Source: Sthenelais limicola (taxonomy: Eukaryota > Annelida > Polychaeta > Phyllodocida > Sigalionidae). From it: a stretch of DNA of 64,000 bases. The notes under the pieces are model-generated. The model had not been told where the DNA came from. It did not search any database and saw only the letters and a program-made list of their open reading frames with translations. The stretch covers positions 102,584,194-102,648,193 of the forward strand of contig OW804096.1 of the NCBI GenBank assembly GCA_942159475.1. The letters run 5' to 3'. The first letter of the stretch is position 1, and every line of letters starts with the position of its first letter. This document shows, piece after piece, positions 24,932-34,740 of this stretch. The position numbers and the translations under genes were made by a program.

Positions 24932-26635
24932 TTGCAATGCTGGTTTGCCGCCAAGGCCATGAGCGAGGTAGACATCGCTGGCGAGAAGCGTAAGAGACTA
25001 ACAGACGACCCTTGTGACACTGTAAATTCCCCTAGTAAACTGCAGAAGGGTATCTCTGATAAAAATAAAGGTATGACGAAGGAAACAGTTAACAATAGGC
25101 CTAAAACAAGACCTAAGGGTATGATAGCCAACTCGTCAGGAAAAAATGAAAACAAATCTGAGCAGAATGAAATTCTAAAGATTGAGTCGAAAGAAGTCAA
25201 CCTAGCGATGCTAGTACAGAAGATGGCCAAAGGTCAGAAGGAGGATGCTCAGGCTCTGGCTAAAGAGACTGAAGAAAGAAATAAAGCAACTCAAAAGAAT
25301 TTCGAAGCATTGTTTGAAGGCTTAAACCAGCTCGAGGGCATGAAATCAAGAATTGATAAGGTAGAAAAAAAGTGGGAAACCAACCACGAGGAAAACATCA
25401 TCAGAGATAAAGAAAGGGATGACCTCAGAAGGAGAGTGCGCATACAAGAGGACGAGATGAAAGCAGTCCAAAAAGTAATTAATACCACAAGAGATACTGA
25501 TTTCCAGAGAAATGCACGTGAGGAACATAAAGCTGAAGATGAGTTTATTAAGAAAGAAACAAAAAAATTAGAAAAAAATCTTCTTATCCTCGGCCTAAAA
25601 TCAGGAGAGGGGGAGATAGAAGATGAAGAAGACCTAGATGAAAAGGTGCAAAGCTTCTTCAAGGATAACCTGGACCTTCAGGACATCAAAACTAAGAGAA
25701 CCTTTAGAGTCAGCTGGCAAGCAGATGGACCAGTAAAGGTTGAGTTCAATACGGTAGAAACCAAGGAAACCGTGTGGAAAGCCAGATTTAAACTGCCAAA
25801 ATATAAGCCAGGGGAACCAAAAGGGCTAGGCTTAATCAGGGATACGCCACTTGTACTTAGGCAACGAAAAGCTAAGGTAAAGATGATTGCTGAAGCAGCA
25901 GAGGAAATGCATTACAAGACCAAAATCGTCGGAGGAAACATCTATATAAACACCAGACAGCTCAACCAGCTCGCAGGTGTCCCCACAGAACTACTTCTTT
26001 CACAGCTATCCAAAAGACAAAATGAGGAGGCAACTGTCTTCTTTACAGCACAGAACCCTTTGTCAAACCATTTCAGGGCCCCCTTCATCCTGGATCAAAA
26101 CAAGTATGAAACTGTAGAGCAATACCTCCTATATCATAGGGCTAAAATCGGCGACGATCCAGAAAAACCTACCCTGGCTCTAAACACCCAGGACCCAGCA
26201 CAGTGCAAGAAATATATGTCGCAAATCCATAGAAACCACGACCAATGGATACAGCAGAGGGAGGAAATAATCAAAAGAGCATTGAGAGCTAAAGTAAGGG
26301 CCCATGACGAGGTTAGGGACTATCTTATGATGACTGGGAACAGGAAAATAGGAGAAGCCTCACCGTCAAATAAAGACTGGGGAATAGGGAAGGGTCTAAA
26401 ACATCCAGAGGTGTTGGATTATTCACAGTGGCCATCCCAAGGCAACGTATTGGGAAAATGCTGGATGGCAGTTAGAGCAACTCTAATCAGACAAGAGAAA
26501 TCCAGAGCCAAACAAGAGGAAAGTGAGGAAGAGGAAGACGATGAAGAGGAGGAGGATGAGGAAGAGGTTCCAAACGACGAAACGTCGGACATGGAACAAG
26601 GATTCGATGATAAAGAAGAAGGCAGAGATGGGTAA
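24932..26635 (+). CDS. E1 ORF1: L1-type RNA-binding protein fused to a C-terminal NADAR (YbiA-like) domain
   Basis: The 567-residue protein has four parts. The N-terminus (1-80) is basic and polar. About 85-215 is a highly charged, probably coiled-coil, segment. Next is an L1 ORF1p-type RRM plus C-terminal domain (about 213-345: NLLILGLKSGEG, FFKDNLDL, GPVKVEFNTVETKE, TPLVLRQRKAKV, GNIYINTRQL). The NADAR domain spans about 368-520 (bases 26033-26491): FFTAQNPLSNHF, YETVEQYLLY, IIKRALRAKVRAH, YLMMTGNRKIGEA, KDWGIGKGL and SQWP. NADAR proteins cleave N-glycosidic bonds in NAD/ADP-ribose or riboflavin-pathway substrates; some remove ADP-ribose from guanine. The tail (529-567) is Glu/Asp-rich. No zinc knuckle is present. 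M10 (base 24959) is an alternative start of similar context. Enzymatic activity is inferred from motif retention only. Confidence 0.88.
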   Translation: MQCWFAAKAMSEVDIAGEKRKRLTDDPCDTVNSPSKLQKGISDKNKGMTKETVNNRPKTRPKGMIANSSGKNENKSEQNEILKIESKEVNLAMLVQKMAKGQKEDAQALAKETEERNKATQKNFEALFEGLNQLEGMKSRIDKVEKKWETNHEENIIRDKERDDLRRRVRIQEDEMKAVQKVINTTRDTDFQRNAREEHKAEDEFIKKETKKLEKNLLILGLKSGEGEIEDEEDLDEKVQSFFKDNLDLQDIKTKRTFRVSWQADGPVKVEFNTVETKETVWKARFKLPKYKPGEPKGLGLIRDTPLVLRQRKAKVKMIAEAAEEMHYKTKIVGGNIYINTRQLNQLAGVPTELLLSQLSKRQNEEATVFFTAQNPLSNHFRAPFILDQNKYETVEQYLLYHRAKIGDDPEKPTLALNTQDPAQCKKYMSQIHRNHDQWIQQREEIIKRALRAKVRAHDEVRDYLMMTGNRKIGEASPSNKDWGIGKGLKHPEVLDYSQWPSQGNVLGKCWMAVRATLIRQEKSRAKQEESEEEEDDEEEEDEEEVPNDETSDMEQGFDDKEEGRDG

Positions 26636-26683
26636 TCTAGCCTTAATCGATGGAAGATTATACATAGACAATTATAATCACCA

Positions 26684-29600
26684 ATGGAGCAGACGTGGGA
26701 AAACGATCCAACAATCCCATTAAAAATAATTTCATTAAATATAAACGGACTGAACAATTTGACTAAACGAAAAGCTTTTTTTGAACAATTCAAAGATGAA
26801 CAGAATACGATCATAGCTTTACAAGAAACCCATTCCACTGAGAAGACAGAAAAGATCTGGAGGATGCAATGGAGGGGAGAGTCCTTCTTCTCCCATGGCT
26901 CTTCTGCCTCTAAGGGTGTCATGTTTTTAATTTCGAAAGATTTAAAAAGCTCAATACAAAATCATGGTGAAGATAAGAACGGAAGATTTCAATATGTTAA
27001 ATTACAGGTTGATAATTCTGATATATGTATAATTAATGTGTATGCCCCAACGGCTGATAAAAGTAAAGAACAAGATGAAAATCTTAAGAGTATCGAAGAA
27101 ATGGTAGAAAATGTCAAATGTGATAAGTTCATTATTGCAGGCGACTTTAATGCTGATCTATATTATAGACCTGTATCTCAAGCCTCCTCTGCCTTGAATC
27201 TGTGCATAGACAAAATGCAGTTGAATGATATTGTCAGAGCTAAGAGCAAGGGTAATCCGGCCTTTACATGGTTTGGGAAGGACCAAGAATCTAGAATCTA
27301 CTATATTTTTGTGTCCAATAACATTGTTAGTAAAGTTATAGCTACTGAGGTGAGATATAACTCTCATTCCGACCACAAGGAGGTGAGACTAGAACTACAA
27401 ACTGACAGAGTCACTAGAGGTAAAGGTTATTGGAAATTAAACACAATGTTGTTAAGAGACGAAAGGTTTAACAATGAAGTAGAGAATATATATGTAGAAG
27501 TGAAAACTATTGATCTAACCCATAAAATGAGATGGGAGTTCCTTAAGTTACAAATCAGACAAGTGGCTATAAAAATAGCTGGCCAAAATACTAGGCAAAG
27601 AAATGTCAAAGAGAAAAAATGCAACGAAAGGTTGCAAGTTCTCTCTAGTAAGAAAAGATTAAGGATAGAAGAAATAACCGAAAGAAATGTTTTGATGCAA
27701 AATATAAAAGAATTGGATCTCAAGCGGGCCGAAGGTGCCCTTATCCGATCAAGGGCTAAGTGGAGCATTGATGGCGAAAAGTGCTCAAAATACTTTTGTT
27801 CTTTAGAAAAATTCAGAGCAGAGAGCAAAGTTATTAGCTTATTGAATGTCAATGGGAAATTAACTAATAATCCCTCAGAAATTCTCAACGAAGGAGAAGC
27901 CTTTTACTCAAATTTGTATAAAAAAGGGTATAGCTGCCCTATAGCAACAGATGTTTTCACAAATCAATCTCAGAGTATTAAGCTTGATGAAATTGAAAAC
28001 GATTTTATCACCAGAGAAATATCTGAAGAAGAAGTAAAAAATATTATATGTGCTATAAAGAAAAACAAATCGCCTGGATGCGATGGTTTTAATGTGGAGT
28101 TTTACCAACATTTTTGGGAAAAATTGAAGATCTTCTTTATTCCAATGATGCGCCAATGCCTTGCGGATGGTCAAATGACAGAGAATCAGAAAAGAGGAAT
28201 TGTATCGGTTATCCCTAAAAAAGATAATGATCCAAGTCTAATAAAAAACTGGCGACCGATTACTTTACATAATGTCGACTACAAAATTATATCAAAGATT
28301 TTAGCTTCAAGACTTTCAGAATTTTTACCTCAAATAATAGACGGAGACCAGTTTGGATTCGTAAAAAACAGATTTATAGGATCTGCTGTGAGAAAATTGG
28401 ATGATATTATCTCCTTATTGGAGCATTCGGGAGAGCAAGGTATTGTCATGTCATTGGATTTCTCTAAGGCATACGATTCCATAGAGTGGCCTTTCTTGAG
28501 GAAGGCTTTAGAATCTCATGGGATAAAAGATGTCTTTATCAATTGGATAGAAACCCTATTGTTTGACTCTAAAGCGGTATTTACCAACAATGGTAGATCA
28601 TCCAGGTGGTTTAGTGTGCAAAAAGGTATGAAGCAAGGGGACCCCCTATCATCTGTCTTGTTCACTATTGTAATAGAAAAACTAGCATCTCAGATAAGGA
28701 AATCCGAGAATATAACAGGTATAAAAACAGCGGATGTAGAGGCTAAGATCACTCAATTCGCGGATGACTTGACTTTAACAGTAAAAGATGAAAATTCACT
28801 GGTGAATGCCATTAAGATTATAAAAAAGTTCACTGAAGCTTCTGGACTCAAGCTTAACGAAGCAAAGTCTAAGGGCTTTAATGTTGGTGGAATGTACATT
28901 TCACATGAGTCTTTATGTCAAATCGAATGGGTGAATCAAATGAAAATTCTTGGAATTACTCTAGTTTGCCCAAGAAATGAAAAATTGCTATATAAGATCA
29001 ACAGTGAAGAATTGATATGCAAGGTTAATAATGTAGTCAACGACTGGGGAAACAGATTCCTTACCTTGAAAGGGCGTATATTGATATATAATGTTTTCCT
29101 ACTACCAATTTTTCAACATACTATGTCTTGTATATCATTCGATGACACCTTGTTGAAGAAAATCAACAAAATTATGCTTGATTTTGTGTATAAAGGCCCA
29201 GGTAGGCCGATCAGTGTAGGTTTCTTGTCACAACAAATTGAAAATGGTGGTTTGGGGTTAAGGTTGATCGAAGAGATCAATACGACAAACAAAATCATGT
29301 GGGTGAAGAGATTCCTAAGCAATGGGGAACAAAAATGGTGGAAACCTCTTGAACATTTCGAGGGTAAAACTTTAGACCATGTTTTTTTAGCGAGAAGCAG
29401 TCCAAGTAGATTTTTAAATGAATTCTACAAAGATCTATTTAAGATCTGGAACAGGGTATATACTAAACATGAGCCTCAAGAGGCGTACCAGATCAAGAAA
29501 GAACGATTATGGTATAATAGGTATATTACCCACAAAAAGAAAATGATCTATAGACCCGATTGGGAAGAAGCTGGTATAACATCAATAGGAGATATCCTAT

Positions 29601-30484
29601 ATGAGAATGGAAACATTATGACATACAAAGATATCGCATTATCCTATCATTTCAGACCATCCTACTATCATAGGCAAGAGATTGCTTTGGCAATTCCAAA
29701 AAAATGGTTAAATGTTGTAAAAAGAAGTGGGTGTACGGTAGGAAAACATTCTGTTGATTTCTACATAGGTGATAAATGCATAAATCTTATTGAGTGCTCA
29801 GCAAAGGATATCTATCAGAGTTTAATTATAAACAAAAAAGTAACCAGAGAAAAATTCGATAAATGGCAAAATATCCTTATATTGAACGATGGTCAATTTG
29901 AGAAAATAGATTGGAAGATGTTTTTCTGCCTTCCATATAAGGTTACCTCTGAGACTAGACTCCAAGTAATGCAATATAAAATTTTGCACAAAACTCTACC
30001 TTGCAATAAATATCTAAAAGAGAAAGATATCAAAAGCAACACAAAATGTGATTATTGTACCAAGAGTGATGATTTATTACATTTCCTTGTTGAATGTAGA
30101 AACACCAAGAACATTTGGAGATTTTTACTAAGATGGATTTATGAAAGTGGACATCTAAACAGTGATTTCAGAAAAGAAAACATATTTCATATGAAAGCAA
30201 ATGTTGTACAAATAAACCCGGTGGAAATTATCTTCGGTCTACCAGTGACAAATCTGAATACGAAAGTTATCAATTGGTTAATACAACAGACAAAAGCCTT
30301 TGTATATAGACAAAAATTATTTGGTAAAGGAGTATTGACGAATGTAATGTTATTGTACGATTTAAGATCGAGATGTGCAACAAATATCTTCTCACAGTGT
30401 TTAAAACCAACTAGCAAAGAAGAGAAAGCTATATGGAAAAGATTAAAAGTGGACCTGGAGGAACAGATTAACATGTTAAAATAA
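26684..30484 (+). CDS. E1 ORF2: APE endonuclease and reverse transcriptase, 1266 aa
   Basis: This is the replication protein for target-primed reverse transcription. The endonuclease (about 13-240) shows SLNINGL (N19), LQETH (E48), VYAP (Y120), GDFNAD (D154, N156) and HSDHKEV (D230, H231). The Asp of the usual SRxDYI motif is Tyr at residue 206 (codon TAC at 27299-27301). The reverse transcriptase (about 495-760) has VIPKK, NWRPITLHNVDYKIISK, DFSKAYDSIEW, GMKQGDPLSSVLF and FADD (692-695; FADD instead of YADD). The C-terminus carries C1122-X2-C1125...H1133-X4-C1138, the knuckle of L1/Tx1 ORF2 proteins. The frame is open throughout with a TAA stop. Apart from the Tyr substitution it looks functional. 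Confidence 0.93.
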   Translation: MEQTWENDPTIPLKIISLNINGLNNLTKRKAFFEQFKDEQNTIIALQETHSTEKTEKIWRMQWRGESFFSHGSSASKGVMFLISKDLKSSIQNHGEDKNGRFQYVKLQVDNSDICIINVYAPTADKSKEQDENLKSIEEMVENVKCDKFIIAGDFNADLYYRPVSQASSALNLCIDKMQLNDIVRAKSKGNPAFTWFGKDQESRIYYIFVSNNIVSKVIATEVRYNSHSDHKEVRLELQTDRVTRGKGYWKLNTMLLRDERFNNEVENIYVEVKTIDLTHKMRWEFLKLQIRQVAIKIAGQNTRQRNVKEKKCNERLQVLSSKKRLRIEEITERNVLMQNIKELDLKRAEGALIRSRAKWSIDGEKCSKYFCSLEKFRAESKVISLLNVNGKLTNNPSEILNEGEAFYSNLYKKGYSCPIATDVFTNQSQSIKLDEIENDFITREISEEEVKNIICAIKKNKSPGCDGFNVEFYQHFWEKLKIFFIPMMRQCLADGQMTENQKRGIVSVIPKKDNDPSLIKNWRPITLHNVDYKIISKILASRLSEFLPQIIDGDQFGFVKNRFIGSAVRKLDDIISLLEHSGEQGIVMSLDFSKAYDSIEWPFLRKALESHGIKDVFINWIETLLFDSKAVFTNNGRSSRWFSVQKGMKQGDPLSSVLFTIVIEKLASQIRKSENITGIKTADVEAKITQFADDLTLTVKDENSLVNAIKIIKKFTEASGLKLNEAKSKGFNVGGMYISHESLCQIEWVNQMKILGITLVCPRNEKLLYKINSEELICKVNNVVNDWGNRFLTLKGRILIYNVFLLPIFQHTMSCISFDDTLLKKINKIMLDFVYKGPGRPISVGFLSQQIENGGLGLRLIEEINTTNKIMWVKRFLSNGEQKWWKPLEHFEGKTLDHVFLARSSPSRFLNEFYKDLFKIWNRVYTKHEPQEAYQIKKERLWYNRYITHKKKMIYRPDWEEAGITSIGDILYENGNIMTYKDIALSYHFRPSYYHRQEIALAIPKKWLNVVKRSGCTVGKHSVDFYIGDKCINLIECSAKDIYQSLIINKKVTREKFDKWQNILILNDGQFEKIDWKMFFCLPYKVTSETRLQVMQYKILHKTLPCNKYLKEKDIKSNTKCDYCTKSDDLLHFLVECRNTKNIWRFLLRWIYESGHLNSDFRKENIFHMKANVVQINPVEIIFGLPVTNLNTKVINWLIQQTKAFVYRQKLFGKGVLTNVMLLYDLRSRCATNIFSQCLKPTSKEEKAIWKRLKVDLEEQINMLK

Positions 30485-30881
30485 AATACAAATGTTAGTT
30501 ATGTATAATGAGCCAATCCCAAGAGACATGTACTTGGGATAAATATGAATATGTGTCGAATCTATCTGAGTCCAGTATAGAGGCGCCACCTGGTGTCTAA
30601 CCTGTATACCTATCAGTAGAACGATAGATGAGCAGTTCCCATGCCAAGTCGCCATCTGGCGGAATAAGCGAATAACGCTAAGGGAATAATACATAGAGTG
30701 TAGTATGGAAGAGTAGTTCATGAAAAATGTCTTAAATTTTAAAAATTCTTTTATTCTCATTTGAGAAACCAGATAGGAATAAATGAAGATTAATGATAAA
30801 TTCTTATTTTAGCGATTGTCATGCCAGCACTTCGACAAAGCAACATTAGAATTGTAACAGCCAAGATGGCAGGATAAGAAA

Positions 30882-30910
30882 AATAAAGATTTTTAAAAAA
30901 CAAAAACAAA
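30882..30910 (+). terminator. E1 polyadenylation signal and A-rich tail
   Basis: AATAAA at 30882 is followed by an A-rich tail interrupted by C residues (AAACAAAAACAAAAAAC style). The same tail style occurs in E2 and in the 52.5-kb copy. Confidence 0.8.
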
Positions 30911-30926
30911 AAACTTTTTGAGCGCC
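30911..30926. repeat. target-site duplication of E1, right copy
   Basis: Identical to 23957-23972. On the minus strand the duplicated site lies inside the Tigger helix-turn-helix coding sequence (GRSKSF). Confidence 0.9.
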
Positions 30927-31020
30927 CATATTTTTCAGCAAGTGCACAGAGTGAAGAAGAGCCTTCATTTTCAATCTGGTTCAATAGATCAACCTTCTCT
31001 TTTATGTGAGAATTACTCAT
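30927..31020 (-). pseudogene. Tigger N-terminal CENP-B-type helix-turn-helix remnant
   Basis: The minus-strand frame begins MSNSHIKEKVDLLNQIENEG and continues SSSLCALAEKYGRSKS. This matches the pattern of the pogo/Tigger/CENP-B N-terminal DNA-binding helix-turn-helix (EKxxLLxxxE...LAxxYGxSKS). E1 interrupts it at GRSKS. When E1 and one target copy are removed, the frame runs on as FIGKLISMKEKIRRL at 23956 downward. Confidence 0.75.
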
Positions 31021-33889
31021 AGAGTGATCTCATGCCAGTAAAAAGGGAACAAATTTTCCCATCGTCCAAGATGCTGGTCAGCTTTATCCATAAAGATTCA
31101 TGTTTTAAACATCAGGGGCATGGGAACCATGACCCTAGACATGTTCCCCATCCTGAGCTGAAACAATACACTCTCTCAAAGGATGTGAGTAGAAAAGTTA
31201 AGGAAATTCTAAAGTGTAAATTGTCATGCCGCCTAAACACATTCTGGTTCTGCCTGTCACCATTAACAGTCAATAAAATTCTCTGAAATCCCGGCCCTGT
31301 AACCCTAACCAACCCCTTATCTTTTCTTCAGAGCCTTCTAGAAATAAGGAATGTCATCCCCACCAGTGACTTCCTTTTAAGTTAGAGGAACATGTGTGAT
31401 TTATTGTATTTTGACACTTTCACAACACTTTTCCAGTAATGCAGGGCTGAATTTGTCCATATTAACCGAATTTAATGTCCATATTAAGAGGCTTAAATAC
31501 AATGGTTTAATGTACAAAAGATTTTGTTCCAGGCATTTTGTCCACAATATCCGAATGTCCACAATATCCATGTCCACAATAACCGGCTTACACTGTATTA
31601 TACTCTAGAATTCTCATATTCAGGCTGGCTTCATTCAAAAAAACAAAGCATCTCCCACTATATCCAAGCAGAATATTGGTACAATTAAACTCATCTATAT
31701 TAAAACCCGACAGTAATTCACTATTTTGGACCCAAAAGAGATAAAATTCTCTGAAACCAGCTTATGAAGCCAGCTTCTAGGGATAGCCGAAACCAATTTC
31801 AATCTATCAGAAACGTCACAAAAAATCCCAAATTTGCTATTTATTTCCTCTGTCGACATGATTTTTTTGCTGTCGTTCAAGAGGTCCCCAATGGTTTCCA
31901 CCCCACTCTCTTGCCAGTCATCATTTTTGAGTATTTTGTCCTCTTTTTTGATAAACTGGTTCGACCATATTCTCTCCAAATAAATTTCCACTCCTGTTTT
32001 TGGTTCTGAGTTATAATAAACCTCATTCCATACATCCGTATAAAAACCACTCATCGTTTTGGGGGGCATTTAAATAATTTCATTATTTTTTGTTTCATAT
32101 TCTCACAATAAAAGGCTTCAATTATTCCTATCCACTTTGGTTGCTCACCCAATAACATTCGTTGAATCCATTTGATTATATTGGTCTGCACGATTTCATC
32201 AATACATCTCACATTAAGCCCCCCATTCTCAAAGCTTTGCTTTAAGAAATCATTGCTTATCTTAACCCCTCTTTTTCCCCATATCATCAATTTTGTGATA
32301 CTTCTAATTTCTCGGGTCACAGTGTTGTCCAGTCGAACAAATGCTAGAACATGTGGTACAATGGGTAAAATAAAAGTATTGTTTATGACAGCTTTACCTT
32401 TCAAAGAAAGATTTCTAGAACTCCATACGCCAACGACCCCCCTCATCTTAGTCAATGCTTCTTGAAAATTGGTGGCTGGTTCCTTCTCTCTGTGGTAAGG
32501 GTTAAATATATGAATACCCAGAATTGTGATCGAATTTTGCCAATCTATTCCCACTCCCTCCTCCGACCTTGATAATTTTTTCTGAATTTTAATTCCCTTA
32601 GTTTTGCTCAGATTTAATTTTAATCCCAAGCCTTCACCAAAATCTTTAATTACTTGCATTGCATTGTCCATAGACCTGTCGTCGGCTGTAAATAGGGTGG
32701 TGTCGTCAGCGTATTGCACAATTTTGTGTTCGATATTTCCTGTCTTGATACCTTTAATATTTATATCTTTTCTTATATTATTCGACATGAATTCAACCGC
32801 ACTAGTGAAGAGGTAAGGCGAAATAGGGTCACCCTGCTTCACCCCCCTCTGTATCTCAAAAAACTCAAATAAGTGGCCATTGGAGGCAAAACATGCTTTA
32901 GAACCTTCCAGTAGAATTCTGACCCAATCCACCAAATATTGTGGAAAATTCAACACATTTAAATATTTAAACAAAAATTCCCATCCAATGGAATCGTAAG
33001 CTTTCTGGAAGTCAACCGTTACAACTCTTCCATTTTTTTTGTTAATTTTTTGAAAACTTAGTACATCATGAATTCTTCTCACAGCTACACCAATATATCG
33101 ATTGCTCATGAATCCATATTGATCTTCATTTATAATGTTATCTAGTACAAGTTTAATTCTCTCTCCTATTAATTTCGACACAATTTTATAATCAACATTC
33201 AACAGAGTGATAGGTCTCCAGTTTTTCAAATGTCTAAGGTCTACCCCCTTCTTAGGTATTACAGAGATGACTCCCTGATATTGGTCCCAGTACATGGAAT
33301 TATTTTGTTTAACATTCTCAACCATTTTACAAAAAATATGGCCAGACTCTTGATGTCTCGCCAAATTTTTTTTATAAAACTCTACTGTTAGGCCATCTTT
33401 ACCTGGAGATTTTCCATTCTTCATTTGTGAAACCGTAAGCCAGACCTCATGCTCAGTTATCTTTCTCTCCAATCTCTCATGATATGTGTTATGTATTTTT
33501 TCCTCCATGTTGTTCAGAAAAACATCTGCTTTCTCACTATCGAGGTCCTGTCGCTCATATAAGCCTCTTTTAATTCTCCTCCCACATACAAATGATTTAT
33601 CGACCTCTTACCCCCCTCCCTCTTCTCCATTCGCAGGAAATATTTAGTTGGTTTTTCCCCTGCCCTGGCCCAGTATGCTTTTGACCTAAACAAGGCCCAC
33701 TCCGCCCTAGCCAGACTTTGGGTCTCCAGGTGAGATTTTATTGTTTTCATCTCCTCTACCTGTACCTCCTCCAAATTATTAATTTTGTCTAAAGTATCCA
33801 ACCTCTCCCTTAACTCTTTCTCTCTCTCTCTCTCTTCATAATTTTGCATCCCTAACTCCAATTTTGATCGTCAGGCTCTTGCAATCATT

Positions 33890-34740
33890 TATGATTAAAA
33901 GAACATACCGCATTCAGAACAATTATAGCCCTATCCCTATTTCTTGAGGTAAAATTAATGTCAGCTAAGTTCGAACATAATTATGGTGAATAATAAGAGT
34001 GCTGGAGGCTTTAGAATCTTGGATTATGATGTTTAATAAAGGCAGACATCTTCGGAGGAGTTGTGACGTCACTCATGATGAAATCCGGCCAGCCATACTA
34101 GCATGGCGAGTGCACCTTGGTCATGCTCCTCCTCCTACTGGAGTTTTTGCAACGATATATAGCAGTAATAAGCATTTGCTCATTAAATCTGAATGTCTAC
34201 CTGCTATTCATGGCCAGATTTCACTTTCTGAAGTGTGATTTTATGAAAGAGAAGGTGTTTCGTAAGGAGTAAACAAGTCTGGCCAAAACAGGAACTGACA
34301 ACACTCAAATCGCCCCCTCTTATCGCCCACAATAACAGGGCGATAAGAGGGGGTTCATTTCAAACCATCTAAGTTCAAACAAACCCATAACAGTCTAGGT
34401 ATATCCTCTCTCACTCACTATTAGCAAAGAAAATGGCTTATTAGGGATCTGAAGGGAGGAAAACTTAATTCAAACTTTAACCCAACCACACCCTCAGCTC
34501 AATCGGCCGGTATGGAGCCAAGATTGGCTCAGCCTTGATGACGTCAAAATCAAGGAGGATTGTGGGTAATCTTCCCCAAAATGGCGGTAGTCATGAATCT
34601 TGAATCGAGTCTATTTCAGACGTTTCAAATGCTTCTATCAACATATTAATAGATACTAGGGATATTTCTGAACTACAGGTATGTTTTTATTTAATAAAAA
34701 GAACCTATTGCCGTACCATTGTACTGAAGGTGGTACTTTA
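33890..34740. mobile_element. inverted-repeat (MITE-like) insert in E2 ORF2
   Basis: E2 coding reads up to FRWHLK on one side and resumes with MIARA on the other; the intervening 850 bases are unrelated. The ends are imperfect inverted repeats (TACCGCATTCAGAACAATTA near 33906 against TACCACCTTCAGTACAATGG, reverse strand, near 34735). A 79-codon open frame (33999-34238) gives no recognisable protein. Exact ends and target duplication are unresolved. Confidence 0.55.
34313..34353. repeat. perfect 16-bp inverted repeat (hairpin)
   Basis: CCCCCTCTTATCGCCC, 9-base spacer, then its exact reverse complement. It lies near the middle of the 33890-34740 insert. Confidence 0.9.

Larger units (their letters stand above)
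23973..30910 (+). mobile_element. E1: full-length L1/Tx1-group non-LTR retrotransposon with NADAR domain
   Basis: This 6.94-kb unit is bounded by an exact 16-bp target-site duplication. It has a 5' UTR of about 959 bases, ORF1 (24932-26635), a 48-base spacer, ORF2 (26684-30484), a 3' UTR, AATAAA at 30882-30887 and an A-rich tail (about 30890-30910). ORF1 and ORF2 are in the same frame, separated by two stops. L1/Tx1 placement rests on the two-ORF layout, the L1-type RRM in ORF1, the APE endonuclease and the C-terminal CX2C...HX4C knuckle of ORF2. It sits inside the Tigger, which sits inside E2, so it is the youngest layer. Intact ORFs suggest recent activity. Confidence 0.92.
23429..31595 (-). 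mobile_element. Tigger/pogo-type DNA transposon, deletion derivative, split by E1
   Basis: The ends are CAGTAAGCCGCTTATTGTGG (left, 23429) and, inverted, CAGTGTAAGCCGGTTATTGTGG (right, ending 31595). Both are flanked by TA (23427-23428, 31596-31597). GTGGACA repeats lie inside both ends. Without the 7-kb E1 insertion it is about 1.2 kb. The joined minus-strand coding runs from a CENP-B-type helix-turn-helix (LLNQIENEGSSSLCALAEKYGRS) directly to a C-terminal piece (AVQSVHTIRQYLYQQ), so the DDE catalytic domain has been deleted. It inserted into E2: E2 coding resumes on either side of the TA duplication. Confidence 0.85.

Noticed and set aside
24220..25230. Minus-strand frames of 152 and 146 codons in and around the E1 5' UTR
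   Set aside because: They are antisense to the element's 5' UTR and ORF1 start, with no recognisable domains and no supporting context.
26033..26491. NADAR segment as a captured host-gene fragment or chance read-through
   Set aside because: It is in frame within an intact ORF1 and present at the same position in the independent element E2.
26419..26922. Minus-strand 167-codon frame with a poly-Ser run
   Set aside because: The Ser run is the antisense of the Glu-rich tail of ORF1; it is a shadow frame.
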